Source: Stenotrophomonas pavanii (GTDB lineage Bacteria; Pseudomonadota; Gammaproteobacteria; Xanthomonadales; Xanthomonadaceae). Taken from it: 64,000 nt of DNA. The notes under the pieces are model-generated. The model was given only the letters and a program-made list of their open reading frames with translations, was not told the origin of the DNA and ran no database searches. The position numbers were made by a program, and so were the translations under genes. The stretch is taken from contig NZ_FNFQ01000012.1 of the NCBI RefSeq assembly GCF_900101175.1, positions 84,445-148,444 of the forward strand, in the 5' to 3' direction. Numbering within the stretch: position 1 is the stretch's first letter; each line of letters starts with the position of its first letter. Below are positions 19,950 to 31,964 of the stretch, in pieces.

Positions 19950-20693
19950 ATGTACCGTTGGGTAAGCCGATTCATCAGCTATCGCACGTTCTATCTGTGG
20001 CGGGCGCGGTATTACTACTACACCCGCAACCTGGATCGCTGGGTGCTGTTCACCCTGCTGTGCCTGTCAGGCATCGTGCTGGTGCTCTGGTACCACTGGC
20101 GGTTGACGAGCGTGCCGCCGCCGCGGGTGCATCCAGAGGCGGCCGCGCTGCGCGTGGAGAACATCACCCAGGAAGCGATCCATCGCATCGTGCTGGTCCG
20201 CCATGGTGGCCCGACGCCGGGCGAGCCGTTCACCACGCCGGAAGACGTCCGCGCCGGTACGCTGCGCACGCTGCGGGTGCGGCAGTTGCTGGACAGTGCG
20301 ATGGTGTGGCAGCTGAAAGCCCATATGCTGGCCGACATGGCGGCGTACATCGATGCCACGGACAGCTGCTTCCCCTTCCCGTGCTGGCTGGTCAGCCATC
20401 GGCTGGAGCTCATGCGTGCGGCGGAGGCGGAGAACGCGGCCATCAACCGCGCGCTCGAGCCGGTGCTGGAGATCCCGTTGGACAGGATGCCCAACCTCGA
20501 CGGCGGCGAGCGTGCGCGTCTGCAGACGGCATGGTCGGATCCGTTCGGCGATGTCTACAACCAGACCTGGCTGCTGGGGGACCTGCAGAACATGCACGCG
20601 CGCATGATGGTGGCGTACCCGCAGCGCGCGGGTGCGCCGTGGCTGGCGCGCCTGCTGTCCGGCGACGCGGAGGAACCGTACCGGGGCTGGTAG
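19950..20693 (+). CDS. one-span membrane protein of unknown function, linked to the adhesin
   Basis: Not recognised. The 247-residue product begins with a basic, Tyr-rich segment (RARYYYYTRNLDRW) and one membrane span (VLFTLLCLSGIVLVLWYHW, about residues 30-48). A soluble, mostly helical domain follows (EAIHRIVLVRHGG, RLELMRAAEAENAAINRA), with CFPFPCW carrying two close cysteines. The start at 19950 is preferred because GAGGAAA lies 6 bases before it; an ATG at 19884, only 3 bases after the adhesin stop, would add 22 Arg-rich residues. The tight spacing suggests co-expression with the trimeric adhesin, so an assembly or accessory role is possible (inference). Confidence 0.65.
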   Translation: MYRWVSRFISYRTFYLWRARYYYYTRNLDRWVLFTLLCLSGIVLVLWYHWRLTSVPPPRVHPEAAALRVENITQEAIHRIVLVRHGGPTPGEPFTTPEDVRAGTLRTLRVRQLLDSAMVWQLKAHMLADMAAYIDATDSCFPFPCWLVSHRLELMRAAEAENAAINRALEPVLEIPLDRMPNLDGGERARLQTAWSDPFGDVYNQTWLLGDLQNMHARMMVAYPQRAGAPWLARLLSGDAEEPYRGW

Positions 20694-20710
20694 ACCGGCA
20701 GGGCGTGTGC

Positions 20711-20790
20711 AGCGCCGGGCCATGCCCGGCCGCGCTTGGGTCAGACATCCGGAGGGCTGAGGCACCGTGCGGACCAACGGTCCGCACCCT
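20711..20790. repeat. inverted repeats between convergent genes
   Basis: A GCCGGGC/GCCCGGC hairpin (about 20718-20734) and a perfect GTGCGGACC/GGTCCGCAC hairpin with AAC loop (20767-20787) lie between convergent genes ending at 20693 and 20809. They are SMAG-like and may terminate transcription from both sides. Confidence 0.6.
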
Positions 20791-20808
20791 CCAGAACCGG
20801 CGCAGCCG

Positions 20809-21453
20809 TTACCCGCCGATGTACGCGGTGATCTCCGCCTCGGCCAGCATCTGCCGCAGCTGCGATACCGACGCACGCCGCATTGGCTTCTCGTCCACCG
20901 GCGACAGCGGCGCCTGTCGCAGCGCGTCGTAGGGCAGCACCGCCAGGTCGAAGGTCAGCTCCTCGGCACTGAACACCCACACCGGCACGTCCAGGCTCCG
21001 TTCGCGGTCCATCCGCAGCCGGCGCGTCCGCGATTCGGCGGGGATGCCGTGCTCGTCGAGGAAGCGGTGCACGGCTTCCGGGTCGTCGCTGTGCAGGTGC
21101 AGCTGCACGGGACTGTTGGCGTCGGCGGTGCCATCCAGCACCGGGCCAGCCAGGCGCGGCGCGAACCCGTGCAGGAACTCCAGCGCCCGCATCGCGGCCT
21201 CGCGGCGACGCTGCAGTTCGTTGCCGTGCTGGGGGCCGGCGAACAGCCGCTGGTATTCGCGCAGGGCGTCTTCGATCTCGGTGTTGCGGGGCAGGGAGGC
21301 ATCGTCGTGGATGCCGAGCCGGCTGGCGGCCTTCAACTTGGCCTGGTGGTAGTCGCGGATGCCGCCTTCGGCCATCAGGCGGGCGGCTTCGTGGGCGAGG
21401 CGGTGGCGCCGCTCGCGGGTCTGGCTGGCAGCATGCTGACGGGCGCGATGCAT
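20809..21453 (-). CDS. conserved hypothetical protein
   Basis: Not recognised. The 214-residue product starts MHRARQHAASQTRERRH, a strongly basic segment. A helix-rich region follows (HEAARLMAEGGIRDYHQAKLKAASRLGI), then acidic and mixed segments (HLHSDDPEAVHRFLDEHGIP) and a C-terminal helix (VSQLRQMLAEAEITAYIGG). No signal peptide or membrane span is visible. The start at 21453 was chosen because CAGGAG lies 8 bases before it on the minus strand; an in-frame start at 21573 adds 40 unrelated residues. The EGGIRDYHQAKLKA segment is the most diagnostic for searches. It appears monocistronic. Confidence 0.65.
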   Translation of the reverse strand: MHRARQHAASQTRERRHRLAHEAARLMAEGGIRDYHQAKLKAASRLGIHDDASLPRNTEIEDALREYQRLFAGPQHGNELQRRREAAMRALEFLHGFAPRLAGPVLDGTADANSPVQLHLHSDDPEAVHRFLDEHGIPAESRTRRLRMDRERSLDVPVWVFSAEELTFDLAVLPYDALRQAPLSPVDEKPMRRASVSQLRQMLAEAEITAYIGG

Positions 21454-21535
21454 GCGATGACTCCTGTTGCGACCTGACGACAGACTAGCGCACGGATGTG
21501 ACATCCGCGTGGGTATGGCGGATGCAACCGCTCTG

Positions 21536-21621
21536 GTAGGTGCCGACCTTGGTCGGCACGGGGCGCCAACCAAGGTTGGCCTCTACCGGAGCAGCATCGG
21601 TGCCAACTTACCGTTGGCACC
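21536..21621. repeat. SMAG palindromes downstream of mrcA
   Basis: A GTAG-to-CTAC unit (21536-21586) contains GTGCCGACC/GGTCGGCAC and GCCAACC/GGTTGGC hairpins. GGTGCCAAC (21599-21607) then pairs with GTTGGCACC (21613-21621). The latter starts 15 bases past the mrcA stop and could end its transcript. Confidence 0.8.
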
Positions 21622-21635
21622 CACCAAACCGTTAC

Positions 21636-25336
<3,701 letters not shown>

Positions 25337-25337
<1 letters not shown>

Positions 25338-26203
25338 TGGCACGCATCAATCTATTGCCCTGGCGCGCCGAGCGGCGCAAGCAACGCCAGCGCGAGTTCT
25401 ACGCGATGCTGGGCATGGCCGCCGTCGGTGGCCTGCTGCTGTCGCTGATGATCTGGTTCTACTACGACCGTCAGGTGAGCGGCCAGATGGACCGCAATGC
25501 CTATCTGGAAGCCGAGATCGAGAAGGTCAAGGAACAGAACAAGGAGATCGACCGCCTCGACGCGCAGAAGGAACGCCTGCTGGCGCGCAAGAAGGTGATC
25601 GAGGAGCTGCAGGCCAAGCGCTCGCAGATGGTCCACCTGTTCGACGCGCTGGTGCGCACCATTCCCGATGGCGTGGTGCTGACCGCGCTGAAGCAGGAAG
25701 GTGACGTGCTGACGCTGGAAGGCCGCACCCAGTCCAACGCCCGCGTTTCGGCCTACATGCGCAACCTGGAGACCTCCGGCTGGATGACCAATCCGGAGCT
25801 GTCGATCATCGAAGCGCGTGACCCGGAGAAGGACAAGGACGGCAAGGCCGGCCCGCTGGCCGACATCAAGGCGCTGCCATACGTGTTCGTGGTCAAGGTG
25901 AAACTGCCGGCACAGAGCGAAGAGGTGTCGGCGACGCCGGGCCTGAACGCCGATGGCTCGGTGGCGACGGCGGCCCCGGCACCGGTGGCACCGCTGGCGG
26001 CAGGCCCGGATGCCGCAACGCCTGCGGCACCGGCGGCGGGACAGCCGGCAGCACCTGCTGCGCCCGCTGCACCGTCGGCCGCTCCGGCCAAGCCGAACCC
26101 GCCGGCCGCTCCGGCCCCGGCACCTGCCCCGAAGCCTGAGGGCAGCCGCCTGGCGCAGCCGCCGCAGGCCTTCAATGCGCTGCTGCAGGGGGATCGCGTA
26201 TGA
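25337..26203 (+). CDS. pilN: type IV pilus assembly protein PilN with Ala/Pro-rich tail
   Basis: Inner-membrane protein of the alignment complex, partner of PilM and PilO. The 288-residue product has the PilM-binding motif at its start (MARINLLPWRAERRK), one membrane span (residues about 22-42), a coiled-coil region with many Lys/Glu (EKVKEQNKEIDRLDAQKERL) and a periplasmic ferredoxin-like domain. The last 80 residues or so are almost all Ala and Pro (AAPAAPAAPSAAPAKP), longer than in typical PilN of about 200 residues. It overlaps pilM by one base and pilO by four. Confidence 0.93.
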
Positions 26204-26856
26204 GCCAGAAGATCGACATCAAGAACCTGGATTTCAATGACATCGGCAACTGGCCGCAGAAGGCCAAGATCGTCTTCTGCTCGTTGCTGGCGCTGGTCAT
26301 CATGTTCGTGGCGTGGATGCTGCTGATCAGCGGCAAGCGTGAGGAGCTGGCCGGCCTGGAATCGAAGGAAGTCGAGCTGCGCGCCGAATTCACCAAGCAG
26401 CAGGAGCGCGCGGTGAACCTGGGGCCGCTGAAGCAGCAGCTGGCGCAGATGGAGCAGGTCCTGCAGCAGATGCTGCGGCAGCTGCCGAGCAAGACCGAAA
26501 TGCCCGACCTGATCATCGACATCTCGCAGACCGCGCTGTCCAGCGGCCTGACCAACGAGCTGTTCGAGCCGGAACAGGAGCAGATCAAGGAGTTCTACGC
26601 CGAGAAGCCGATCAAGCTGCGCATGGTGGGCAGTTACCACCAGTTCGGCGCGTTCGTCAGCGGCGTGGCCTCGCTGCCGCGGGTGGTGATCCTGACCATG
26701 CACGACATCAACCTCAAGCCCAAGGAAAAGACCGGCGGCAACGTCCGCAGCGGTGCACTGGAACTGTCCGGTACGGTCAAGACCTATCGCTACCTGGACG
26801 AAACCGAAGTGCAGGCGCAGCAGACGGCCGACGCTGGCAAGGAGGGCAAGAAGTGA
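26200..26856 (+). CDS. pilO: type IV pilus assembly protein PilO
   Basis: Inner-membrane protein that dimerises with PilN and contacts PilP. The 218-residue product has a short cytoplasmic N-terminus, one membrane span (FCSLLALVIMFVAWMLLIS, about residues 27-45), a coiled coil (ELRAEFTKQQERAVNLGPLK) and a periplasmic domain with LPSKTEMPDLIIDISQTALS and the PilO motif MVGSYHQFGAFVSGVASLPR. It overlaps pilN by 4 bases and pilP by 1-4 bases. Confidence 0.95.
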   Translation: MSQKIDIKNLDFNDIGNWPQKAKIVFCSLLALVIMFVAWMLLISGKREELAGLESKEVELRAEFTKQQERAVNLGPLKQQLAQMEQVLQQMLRQLPSKTEMPDLIIDISQTALSSGLTNELFEPEQEQIKEFYAEKPIKLRMVGSYHQFGAFVSGVASLPRVVILTMHDINLKPKEKTGGNVRSGALELSGTVKTYRYLDETEVQAQQTADAGKEGKK

Positions 26857-27389
26857 TGCGCGCGCAGACCGTACGTGGTGCGATGGTGCTGGCCGTGCTG
26901 CTGCTGGCCGGTTGTGGCCGTGGCGTGACCAGCACGCCCGGCGATGCACCGAACCTTGAAAAGTGGGTGGAAGGCGAGCGTGCGCGACCGGCGCAACCGC
27001 TGGAGCCGCTGCCGGTGATGCAGCAGTTCGAGACCTTCGAATACTCCGCGCAGGGCATGCGCGATCCGTTCACCGATGCCTGGACCAATCCGCAGCAGGG
27101 GAATGGCGGATTGCGGCCGGACCCAAACCGACGCAAGGAGCCGCTGGAAGGCTTCCCGCTGGATGCGCTGGACATGGTCGGTACCATCGGTACCGGCGCA
27201 GGTACCGTGGCGCTGGTGATGGGGCCGGACAAGGTCACCTACCGGGTTCGCCCGGGCGGTTACCTGGGGCAGAGCGACGGGCGGGTCACGGCGGTCTTCG
27301 AAGACCGCGTGGAGCTGATCGAACTGGTGCCGGATGGCGCGGGTGGCTGGCTGGAACGGCCGGCAACGCTCTCGCTCGAAGATCAATGA
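26856..27389 (+). CDS. pilP: type IV pilus lipoprotein PilP
   Basis: Inner-membrane lipoprotein that bridges PilN/PilO to the PilQ secretin. The 177-residue precursor has a lipobox (VLLLAGCGRG), a disordered Pro-rich linker and a C-terminal beta domain (LDMVGTIGTGAGTVALVMGPDKVTYRVRPGGYLG) that docks on PilQ. Two starts are possible: GTG at 26853 or ATG at 26856. The ATG gives the one-base overlap also used between pilM and pilN, and was preferred. Confidence 0.93.
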   Translation: MRAQTVRGAMVLAVLLLAGCGRGVTSTPGDAPNLEKWVEGERARPAQPLEPLPVMQQFETFEYSAQGMRDPFTDAWTNPQQGNGGLRPDPNRRKEPLEGFPLDALDMVGTIGTGAGTVALVMGPDKVTYRVRPGGYLGQSDGRVTAVFEDRVELIELVPDGAGGWLERPATLSLEDQ

Positions 27390-27410
27390 TCGTTTACTGG
27401 GGATAGCACG

Positions 27411-29381
27411 ATGACCTTTCACCAAGCCAAGGGGCTGCGTCCCATCCGGCGCTCTACCTTGAACCGTGTCAGCGCGCTGGGAGTCGCGCTGATGCTGGCC
27501 TGCGCTCCGGCGCTGGCCGCCGCACCGGCGGAAAAGCCGGCCGGCACCACCGTGGCACCGGCCGCTGCGCCGGCCGGCCTGTCGGTGGCCAAGATCGATT
27601 TCAAGCGTGGCGATGATGGCGCCGGGCGCCTGATCGTGCAGTTCGACGGGCAGGGCGCGATCCCTGACCTGCGCACGCAGGGCAACAGCGTGGTGGTCGA
27701 CGTCGGCAATGCCCGGCTGCCGGCCAACCTGCAGAAGCCGATGAACGTCACCGACTTCGCCACGCCGGTGCAGCGCATCGACGCCAAGCCGTCGGGCGCC
27801 GGCACCCAGCTGGTGCTGAGCACCGGCGGCGCGGTGGAGTCGCTGGCCTACCAGAGCGGCAACGAATACGTGGTCGAGATCAGCCCGCGCCAGGCCCAGG
27901 CCGCCGTGGGTGCGGTCACCGCCGGCAGCGTTACCCAGGCGGCCAAGGCCGTCGGCCAGCGCGGCTTCACCGGCAAGCCGGTGACCTTCAACTTCCAGGA
28001 CGTGCCGGTGCGCACCGTGCTGCAGTTGATCGCCGAGGAGTCCAACCTGAACGTGGTGGCGTCCGACTCGGTGCAGGGCAACGTGACCCTGCGCCTGGTC
28101 AATGTGCCGTGGGACCAGGCGCTGGACATCGTCCTGCGCGCCAAGGGCCTGGACAAGCGTCGCGACGGCAGCGTGATCTGGGTGGCGCCGCAGGCCGAAC
28201 TGGCCAAGTTCGAGCAGGAAAAGGAAGACGCGCGCATCGCCATCGAGAACCGCGAAGACCTGCAGACCGACTACATCCAGATCAACTACCACAGCGCCAC
28301 GCAGATCTTCAAAGCGCTGACCGAGGCCAAGGGCATCGGTGGTAGCGGCGGTGGTGGCAGTGGCGGTGGTGCGGGCAGCACGTCGCAGGAAGACAGTGGC
28401 TTCCTGTCCTCGCGTGGTCGCATCGTGGCCGACGAGCGCACCAACACGCTGATGATCAGCGACATCCCGAAGAAGATCGCGCGCATGCGCGAGCTGATCA
28501 ACGTGATCGACCGCCCGGTTGACCAGGTGCTGATCGAAAGCCGCATCGTCATCGCGACCGACACCTTCGCCCGCGAGCTGGGCGCCAAGTTCGGTGTCAG
28601 CGGCAGCCGCGACAACGTGTACTTCAGTGGCAGCCTGGATGCCAATGCCGAGACCCGCAAGTCGCAGGTCGCAACCGACCTGGCCAACGCCAAGGCCGAG
28701 CGCGACTGGGAAGCCGGTGGCCGGGTCGGCCCGCCGCCGGTGAAGTCCGGCTCGGCGATCACCCGTGGCCTGAACTGGAACCTGCCGGTGGCGGCCGCCA
28801 GCAACCCGGGTTCGCTGGCGCTGTCGATCCTCAATGCCGGTTACCTGCTGGACGTGGAGCTGTCGGCCATGCAGCAGGAGTCGCGAGGCGAGGTGATCTC
28901 CAACCCGCGCGTGGTCACTACCAACCAGCGCGAAGCGATGATCAAGCAGGGCAAGGAAATCGGCTACGTCACCATCAGTGGCGGTACCGCAGGCGGCGTC
29001 GCAACGCCGAACGTGCAGTTCAAGGAAGTGGTGCTGGAGCTGAAGGTCACCCCGACCATCACCAACGACAACCGCGTGTTCCTCAACATGCAGGTGAAGA
29101 AGGACGAAGTCGACCAGCTGATCCAGCTGGAAGGCTACGGCACCGTGCCGTCGATCAACCGCCGCGAAGTCAACACCGCGGTACTGGTCGAGGATGGGCA
29201 AACCGTGGTGATCGGTGGCGTCTACGAGTTCACCGATCGCAACAGCATCAGCAAGGTGCCGTTCCTGGGCGACGTGCCGTTCCTGGGCAACCTGTTCAAG
29301 AAGCGCGGCCGCAACAAGGACAAGGCCGAACTGCTGGTGTTCGTCACCCCGAAGGTGCTGCGCGTGGCCAAGCAGAACTGA
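27411..29381 (+). CDS. pilQ: type IV pilus secretin PilQ
   Basis: Outer-membrane secretin through which the pilus passes. The 656-residue precursor has an N-terminal signal (ALGVALMLACAPALAAA) and one AMIN domain near residues 55-145 (LIVQFDGQGAIPDL). An STN/N0 domain with VTFNFQDVPVRTVLQLIAEE and an N1 domain follow. A Gly/Ser linker (GGSGGGGSGGG) lies near residue 310. The secretin core includes VISNPRVVTTNQREAMIKQG and VPFLGDVPFLGNLFKKRG, then AELLVFVTPKVL at the end. It has a single AMIN domain, whereas some pseudomonad PilQ proteins have two. The last gene of pilMNOPQ, it is followed by a hairpin terminator. Confidence 0.95.
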   Translation: MTFHQAKGLRPIRRSTLNRVSALGVALMLACAPALAAAPAEKPAGTTVAPAAAPAGLSVAKIDFKRGDDGAGRLIVQFDGQGAIPDLRTQGNSVVVDVGNARLPANLQKPMNVTDFATPVQRIDAKPSGAGTQLVLSTGGAVESLAYQSGNEYVVEISPRQAQAAVGAVTAGSVTQAAKAVGQRGFTGKPVTFNFQDVPVRTVLQLIAEESNLNVVASDSVQGNVTLRLVNVPWDQALDIVLRAKGLDKRRDGSVIWVAPQAELAKFEQEKEDARIAIENREDLQTDYIQINYHSATQIFKALTEAKGIGGSGGGGSGGGAGSTSQEDSGFLSSRGRIVADERTNTLMISDIPKKIARMRELINVIDRPVDQVLIESRIVIATDTFARELGAKFGVSGSRDNVYFSGSLDANAETRKSQVATDLANAKAERDWEAGGRVGPPPVKSGSAITRGLNWNLPVAAASNPGSLALSILNAGYLLDVELSAMQQESRGEVISNPRVVTTNQREAMIKQGKEIGYVTISGGTAGGVATPNVQFKEVVLELKVTPTITNDNRVFLNMQVKKDEVDQLIQLEGYGTVPSINRREVNTAVLVEDGQTVVIGGVYEFTDRNSISKVPFLGDVPFLGNLFKKRGRNKDKAELLVFVTPKVLRVAKQN

Positions 29382-29404
29382 GCCCGCGCCTCCCGCGAAA
29401 CGAT

Positions 29405-29436
29405 GAAGGGCCGCCATGCGCGGCCCTTCTTCGTTT
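29405..29436 (+). terminator. terminator after pilQ
   Basis: GAAGGGCCGC (29405-29414) pairs with GCGGCCCTTC (29420-29429), followed by TTCGTTTCC, about 24 bases after pilQ. Confidence 0.75.
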
Positions 29437-29442
29437 CCACAA

Positions 29443-29465
29443 GTAGATCCACGCCATGCGTGGAT
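29443..29465. repeat. single SMAG hairpin
   Basis: GTAGATCCACGC and GCGTGGAT around CAT form one SMAG unit directly after the pilQ terminator and before moxR. Confidence 0.75.
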
Positions 29466-29554
29466 GGGCCGTTCAGCCGTTCTTGATGCCAATCGCAAGG
29501 CACCCTGCGATGATGTCGGGAACCCGTGCCGTCCTGCGCCGGTCAAAGGCCCCC

Positions 29555-30580
29555 ATGAACCTGCCACCGCCGATGCCCGAAACCGTCCTGCCGCCGCCCG
29601 CGCCGGCCATCTCCCGCCTGCATGCGGCATTCACCCGGTTGCGCGATGCGCTGTCGGCCGAGATCGTCGGCCAGGCAGCTTTGGTGGAACGTCTGCTGAT
29701 TGCGCTGCTGGCCGACGGCCACCTGCTGGTGGAGGGCGCGCCCGGCCTGGCCAAGACCACGGCGATCCGTGCGCTGGCCTCGCGCCTGGACGCTGATTTC
29801 GCCCGCGTGCAGTTCACGCCCGACCTGCTGCCGGCCGACCTCACCGGCACCGAGATCTGGCGCCCGCAGGAAGGCCGTTTCGAGTTCGTGCCCGGCCCGA
29901 TCTTCCACCCGATCCTGCTGGCCGATGAAATCAACCGCGCGCCAGCCAAGGTGCAGTCGGCGCTGCTGGAAGCCATGGGCGAGCGCCAGGTCACCGTCGG
30001 TCGCCACGCCTATGCGCTGCCGCCCCTGTTCCTGGTGATGGCCACGCAGAACCCGATCGAGCAGGAAGGCACCTTCCCGTTGCCGGAGGCGCAGCTGGAT
30101 CGCTTCCTGATGCACGTGCGCATCGGCTACCCGGACCAGGCGGCCGAATCGGAAATCCTGCGGCTGGCCCGAGAGCGTGCGCGTGGCGCATTGGGCGAGG
30201 CCGCGCCGGCGCCGGACAAGATGCCGATGCAGGACGTATTCGATGCCCGCCGTGAAGTGCTGGACCTGCACATGGCGCCGGCGCTGGAGCGTTACCTGGT
30301 CGAACTGGTGCTGGCCTCGCGCGATCCGTCGCGCTACGACGCCGGCCTGGGCCGCCGCATCGCCTGGGGCGCAAGCCCGCGCGGTTCCATCGCGCTGGAG
30401 CGCTGTGCCCGTGCACGTGCCTGGCTGGCCGGTCGCGACTTCGTCACCCCCGATGATGTGCGTGCGGTCGCGGCCGACGTGCTGCGCCATCGCGTGCTGC
30501 CCAGCTATGAAGCCACCGCCGAAGGCTGGGACGGCGAGCGCCTGGTGCAGGAGCTGCTGGCCCGGGTGCCGGCACCCTGA
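29555..30580 (+). CDS. MoxR family AAA+ ATPase
   Basis: Cytoplasmic chaperone-like ATPase of the MoxR class, expected to act on the VWA proteins encoded downstream. The 341-residue product has Walker A GAPGLAKTTAIRAL, Walker B ILLADEINRAPAKVQSALLEAM, the sensor region MATQNPIEQEGTFPLPEAQLDRFL split over two segments, and a C-terminal lid. The ATG at 29555 was chosen because upstream in-frame residues are Arg-rich and overlap the repeat. It is first in a six-gene Bat operon, and the DUF58 gene follows 8 bases later. Confidence 0.93.
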   Translation: MNLPPPMPETVLPPPAPAISRLHAAFTRLRDALSAEIVGQAALVERLLIALLADGHLLVEGAPGLAKTTAIRALASRLDADFARVQFTPDLLPADLTGTEIWRPQEGRFEFVPGPIFHPILLADEINRAPAKVQSALLEAMGERQVTVGRHAYALPPLFLVMATQNPIEQEGTFPLPEAQLDRFLMHVRIGYPDQAAESEILRLARERARGALGEAAPAPDKMPMQDVFDARREVLDLHMAPALERYLVELVLASRDPSRYDAGLGRRIAWGASPRGSIALERCARARAWLAGRDFVTPDDVRAVAADVLRHRVLPSYEATAEGWDGERLVQELLARVPAP

Positions 30581-30588
30581 GCCTGCGC

Positions 30589-31518
30589 ATGACCGATCGA
30601 TCCCCGGAACAGGTGCCGTCGTCCGTCGAAGGTGACGGCCTGCGCCCGCAGCTGGCCGAGCTGGTCGCACTGCGGCGCCTGGCCCAGCGCCCGCCACCGC
30701 CGCGCCGCGGACGCACCGGCAACGCCGGCCAGGCGCCATCGCCGCTGCGCGGACGTGGCATGGAATACGCCGAGTCGCGCGAGTACGTGGCCGGTGACGA
30801 CGCGCGTCACATCGACTGGCGGGTGACCGCGCGTACTGGCCGCGCCCACACCAAGCTGTTCCAGGCCGAGCGCGAGCGGGTCAGCCTGATCGTGGCCGAC
30901 ACCTCGCCTGCGCTGTACTTCGGTACCCGCGTGCGTTTCAAGTCGGTGCAGGCCGCCCGCGCCGGTGCCGTCGCGGCGTGGTCGGCGCAGCGCCGTGGCG
31001 ACCGCGTGGGTGCGCTGCGCGGCAGCGATCGCGAAGCGCCGATCGCCCCCGCAGGCGGGCCACGCGGCGTGCTGCGCGTGCTCGATGCGCTCAGCCGCTG
31101 GTATGCACAGCCGCCGTCGGACGATCTGGGCCTGGAGCGCGCGCTGGACCATGCCGCCCGCGTGCTGCGCCCGGGGGCCCGCATGTTGGTGCTGGCCGAC
31201 CCGCAGCAGGCCATCCGCATTGCGCCGGCGCGCTGGAGCGCGCTGGCCCAGCATCACGATCTCAGCCTGGTGCTGCTGGTCGATCCGTTGGAACTGCAAC
31301 CGCCCTCGGCGGCGCTGCAGTTCCAGACCGCACAGCAGCGCGTCGGCCTCGATCTGCGTCGCAGCGAGGTGCAGGCGCACTGGCAGGCGCATTTCGTTGA
31401 GCCGCTGCAGGAACTGCGCCGCCAGCTCGGCGCGCGCCGGGTCGACGTGCAGGTGCTGTCCACCGATGCGCCCAGCGACGCTTGGCTTGCGCCGTCACCG
31501 ACCGAGGTACCGGCATGA
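30589..31518 (+). CDS. DUF58 domain protein
   Basis: Second gene of the moxR-bat operon. The 309-residue product carries the DUF58 signature (GRGMEYAESREYVAGDDARH, then IDWRVTARTG and LFQAERER), which belongs to a VWA-like fold. It has no clear membrane span. In known Bat operons this protein is encoded beside MoxR and is thought to work with the VWA membrane proteins in envelope stress resistance. Its exact role is not established. It overlaps the next gene by 4 bases. Confidence 0.9.
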   Translation: MTDRSPEQVPSSVEGDGLRPQLAELVALRRLAQRPPPPRRGRTGNAGQAPSPLRGRGMEYAESREYVAGDDARHIDWRVTARTGRAHTKLFQAERERVSLIVADTSPALYFGTRVRFKSVQAARAGAVAAWSAQRRGDRVGALRGSDREAPIAPAGGPRGVLRVLDALSRWYAQPPSDDLGLERALDHAARVLRPGARMLVLADPQQAIRIAPARWSALAQHHDLSLVLLVDPLELQPPSAALQFQTAQQRVGLDLRRSEVQAHWQAHFVEPLQELRRQLGARRVDVQVLSTDAPSDAWLAPSPTEVPA

Positions 31519-31964
31519 GTGCCAGCCTGCCGCTGCGTGATGTGCAGCTGCCACCGGCGCCTTCCTGGTGGCCGCCCGCCCCCGGTTACCTGATGATCGG
31601 CGCGGCGGTCGTGCTGGTGCTGCTGGTGATCGCCGTGCTGGTGTGGCGGCGTCGCCGCCGTCGCCAGCGCTGGCTGCAGCTGTTCGACCAGGAACTGGCC
31701 ACCGCCCCGGATGCCACCGCCGAACTGGCGGCGATCGCAGGACTGCTGCGCCGTGCCGCCCGCCATGCTCGGCCGGGCAGCGAATCGCTGCGCGATGACG
31801 CCTGGTGGCAACGCCTGGATCCGCAGCGCACGTTGCCTGAAGACCGCCGCAGCCTGTTGGCTGAAGGCGCTTATCGTCCGCGGGTCGACAGCAACGACGT
31901 GGCGGCCGTACGCAGCTGGGCGCGCGAGCGCTATTTGGCGATGCTGCTGGAGCGCCGCCGATGA
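31515..31964 (+). CDS. DUF4381 single-span membrane protein
   Basis: The 149-residue product has a Pro/Trp-rich N-terminus (PPAPSWWPPAPGY), one span (LMIGAAVVLVLLVIAVLVW, about residues 27-45), a very basic cytoplasmic turn (RRRRRRQRW) and a soluble helical domain (LAAIAGLLRRAARHA). This matches DUF4381 proteins found between DUF58 and BatA genes in Bat operons. It overlaps both neighbours by 4 bases, so translation is probably coupled. Confidence 0.88.
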   Translation: MSASLPLRDVQLPPAPSWWPPAPGYLMIGAAVVLVLLVIAVLVWRRRRRRQRWLQLFDQELATAPDATAELAAIAGLLRRAARHARPGSESLRDDAWWQRLDPQRTLPEDRRSLLAEGAYRPRVDSNDVAAVRSWARERYLAMLLERRR

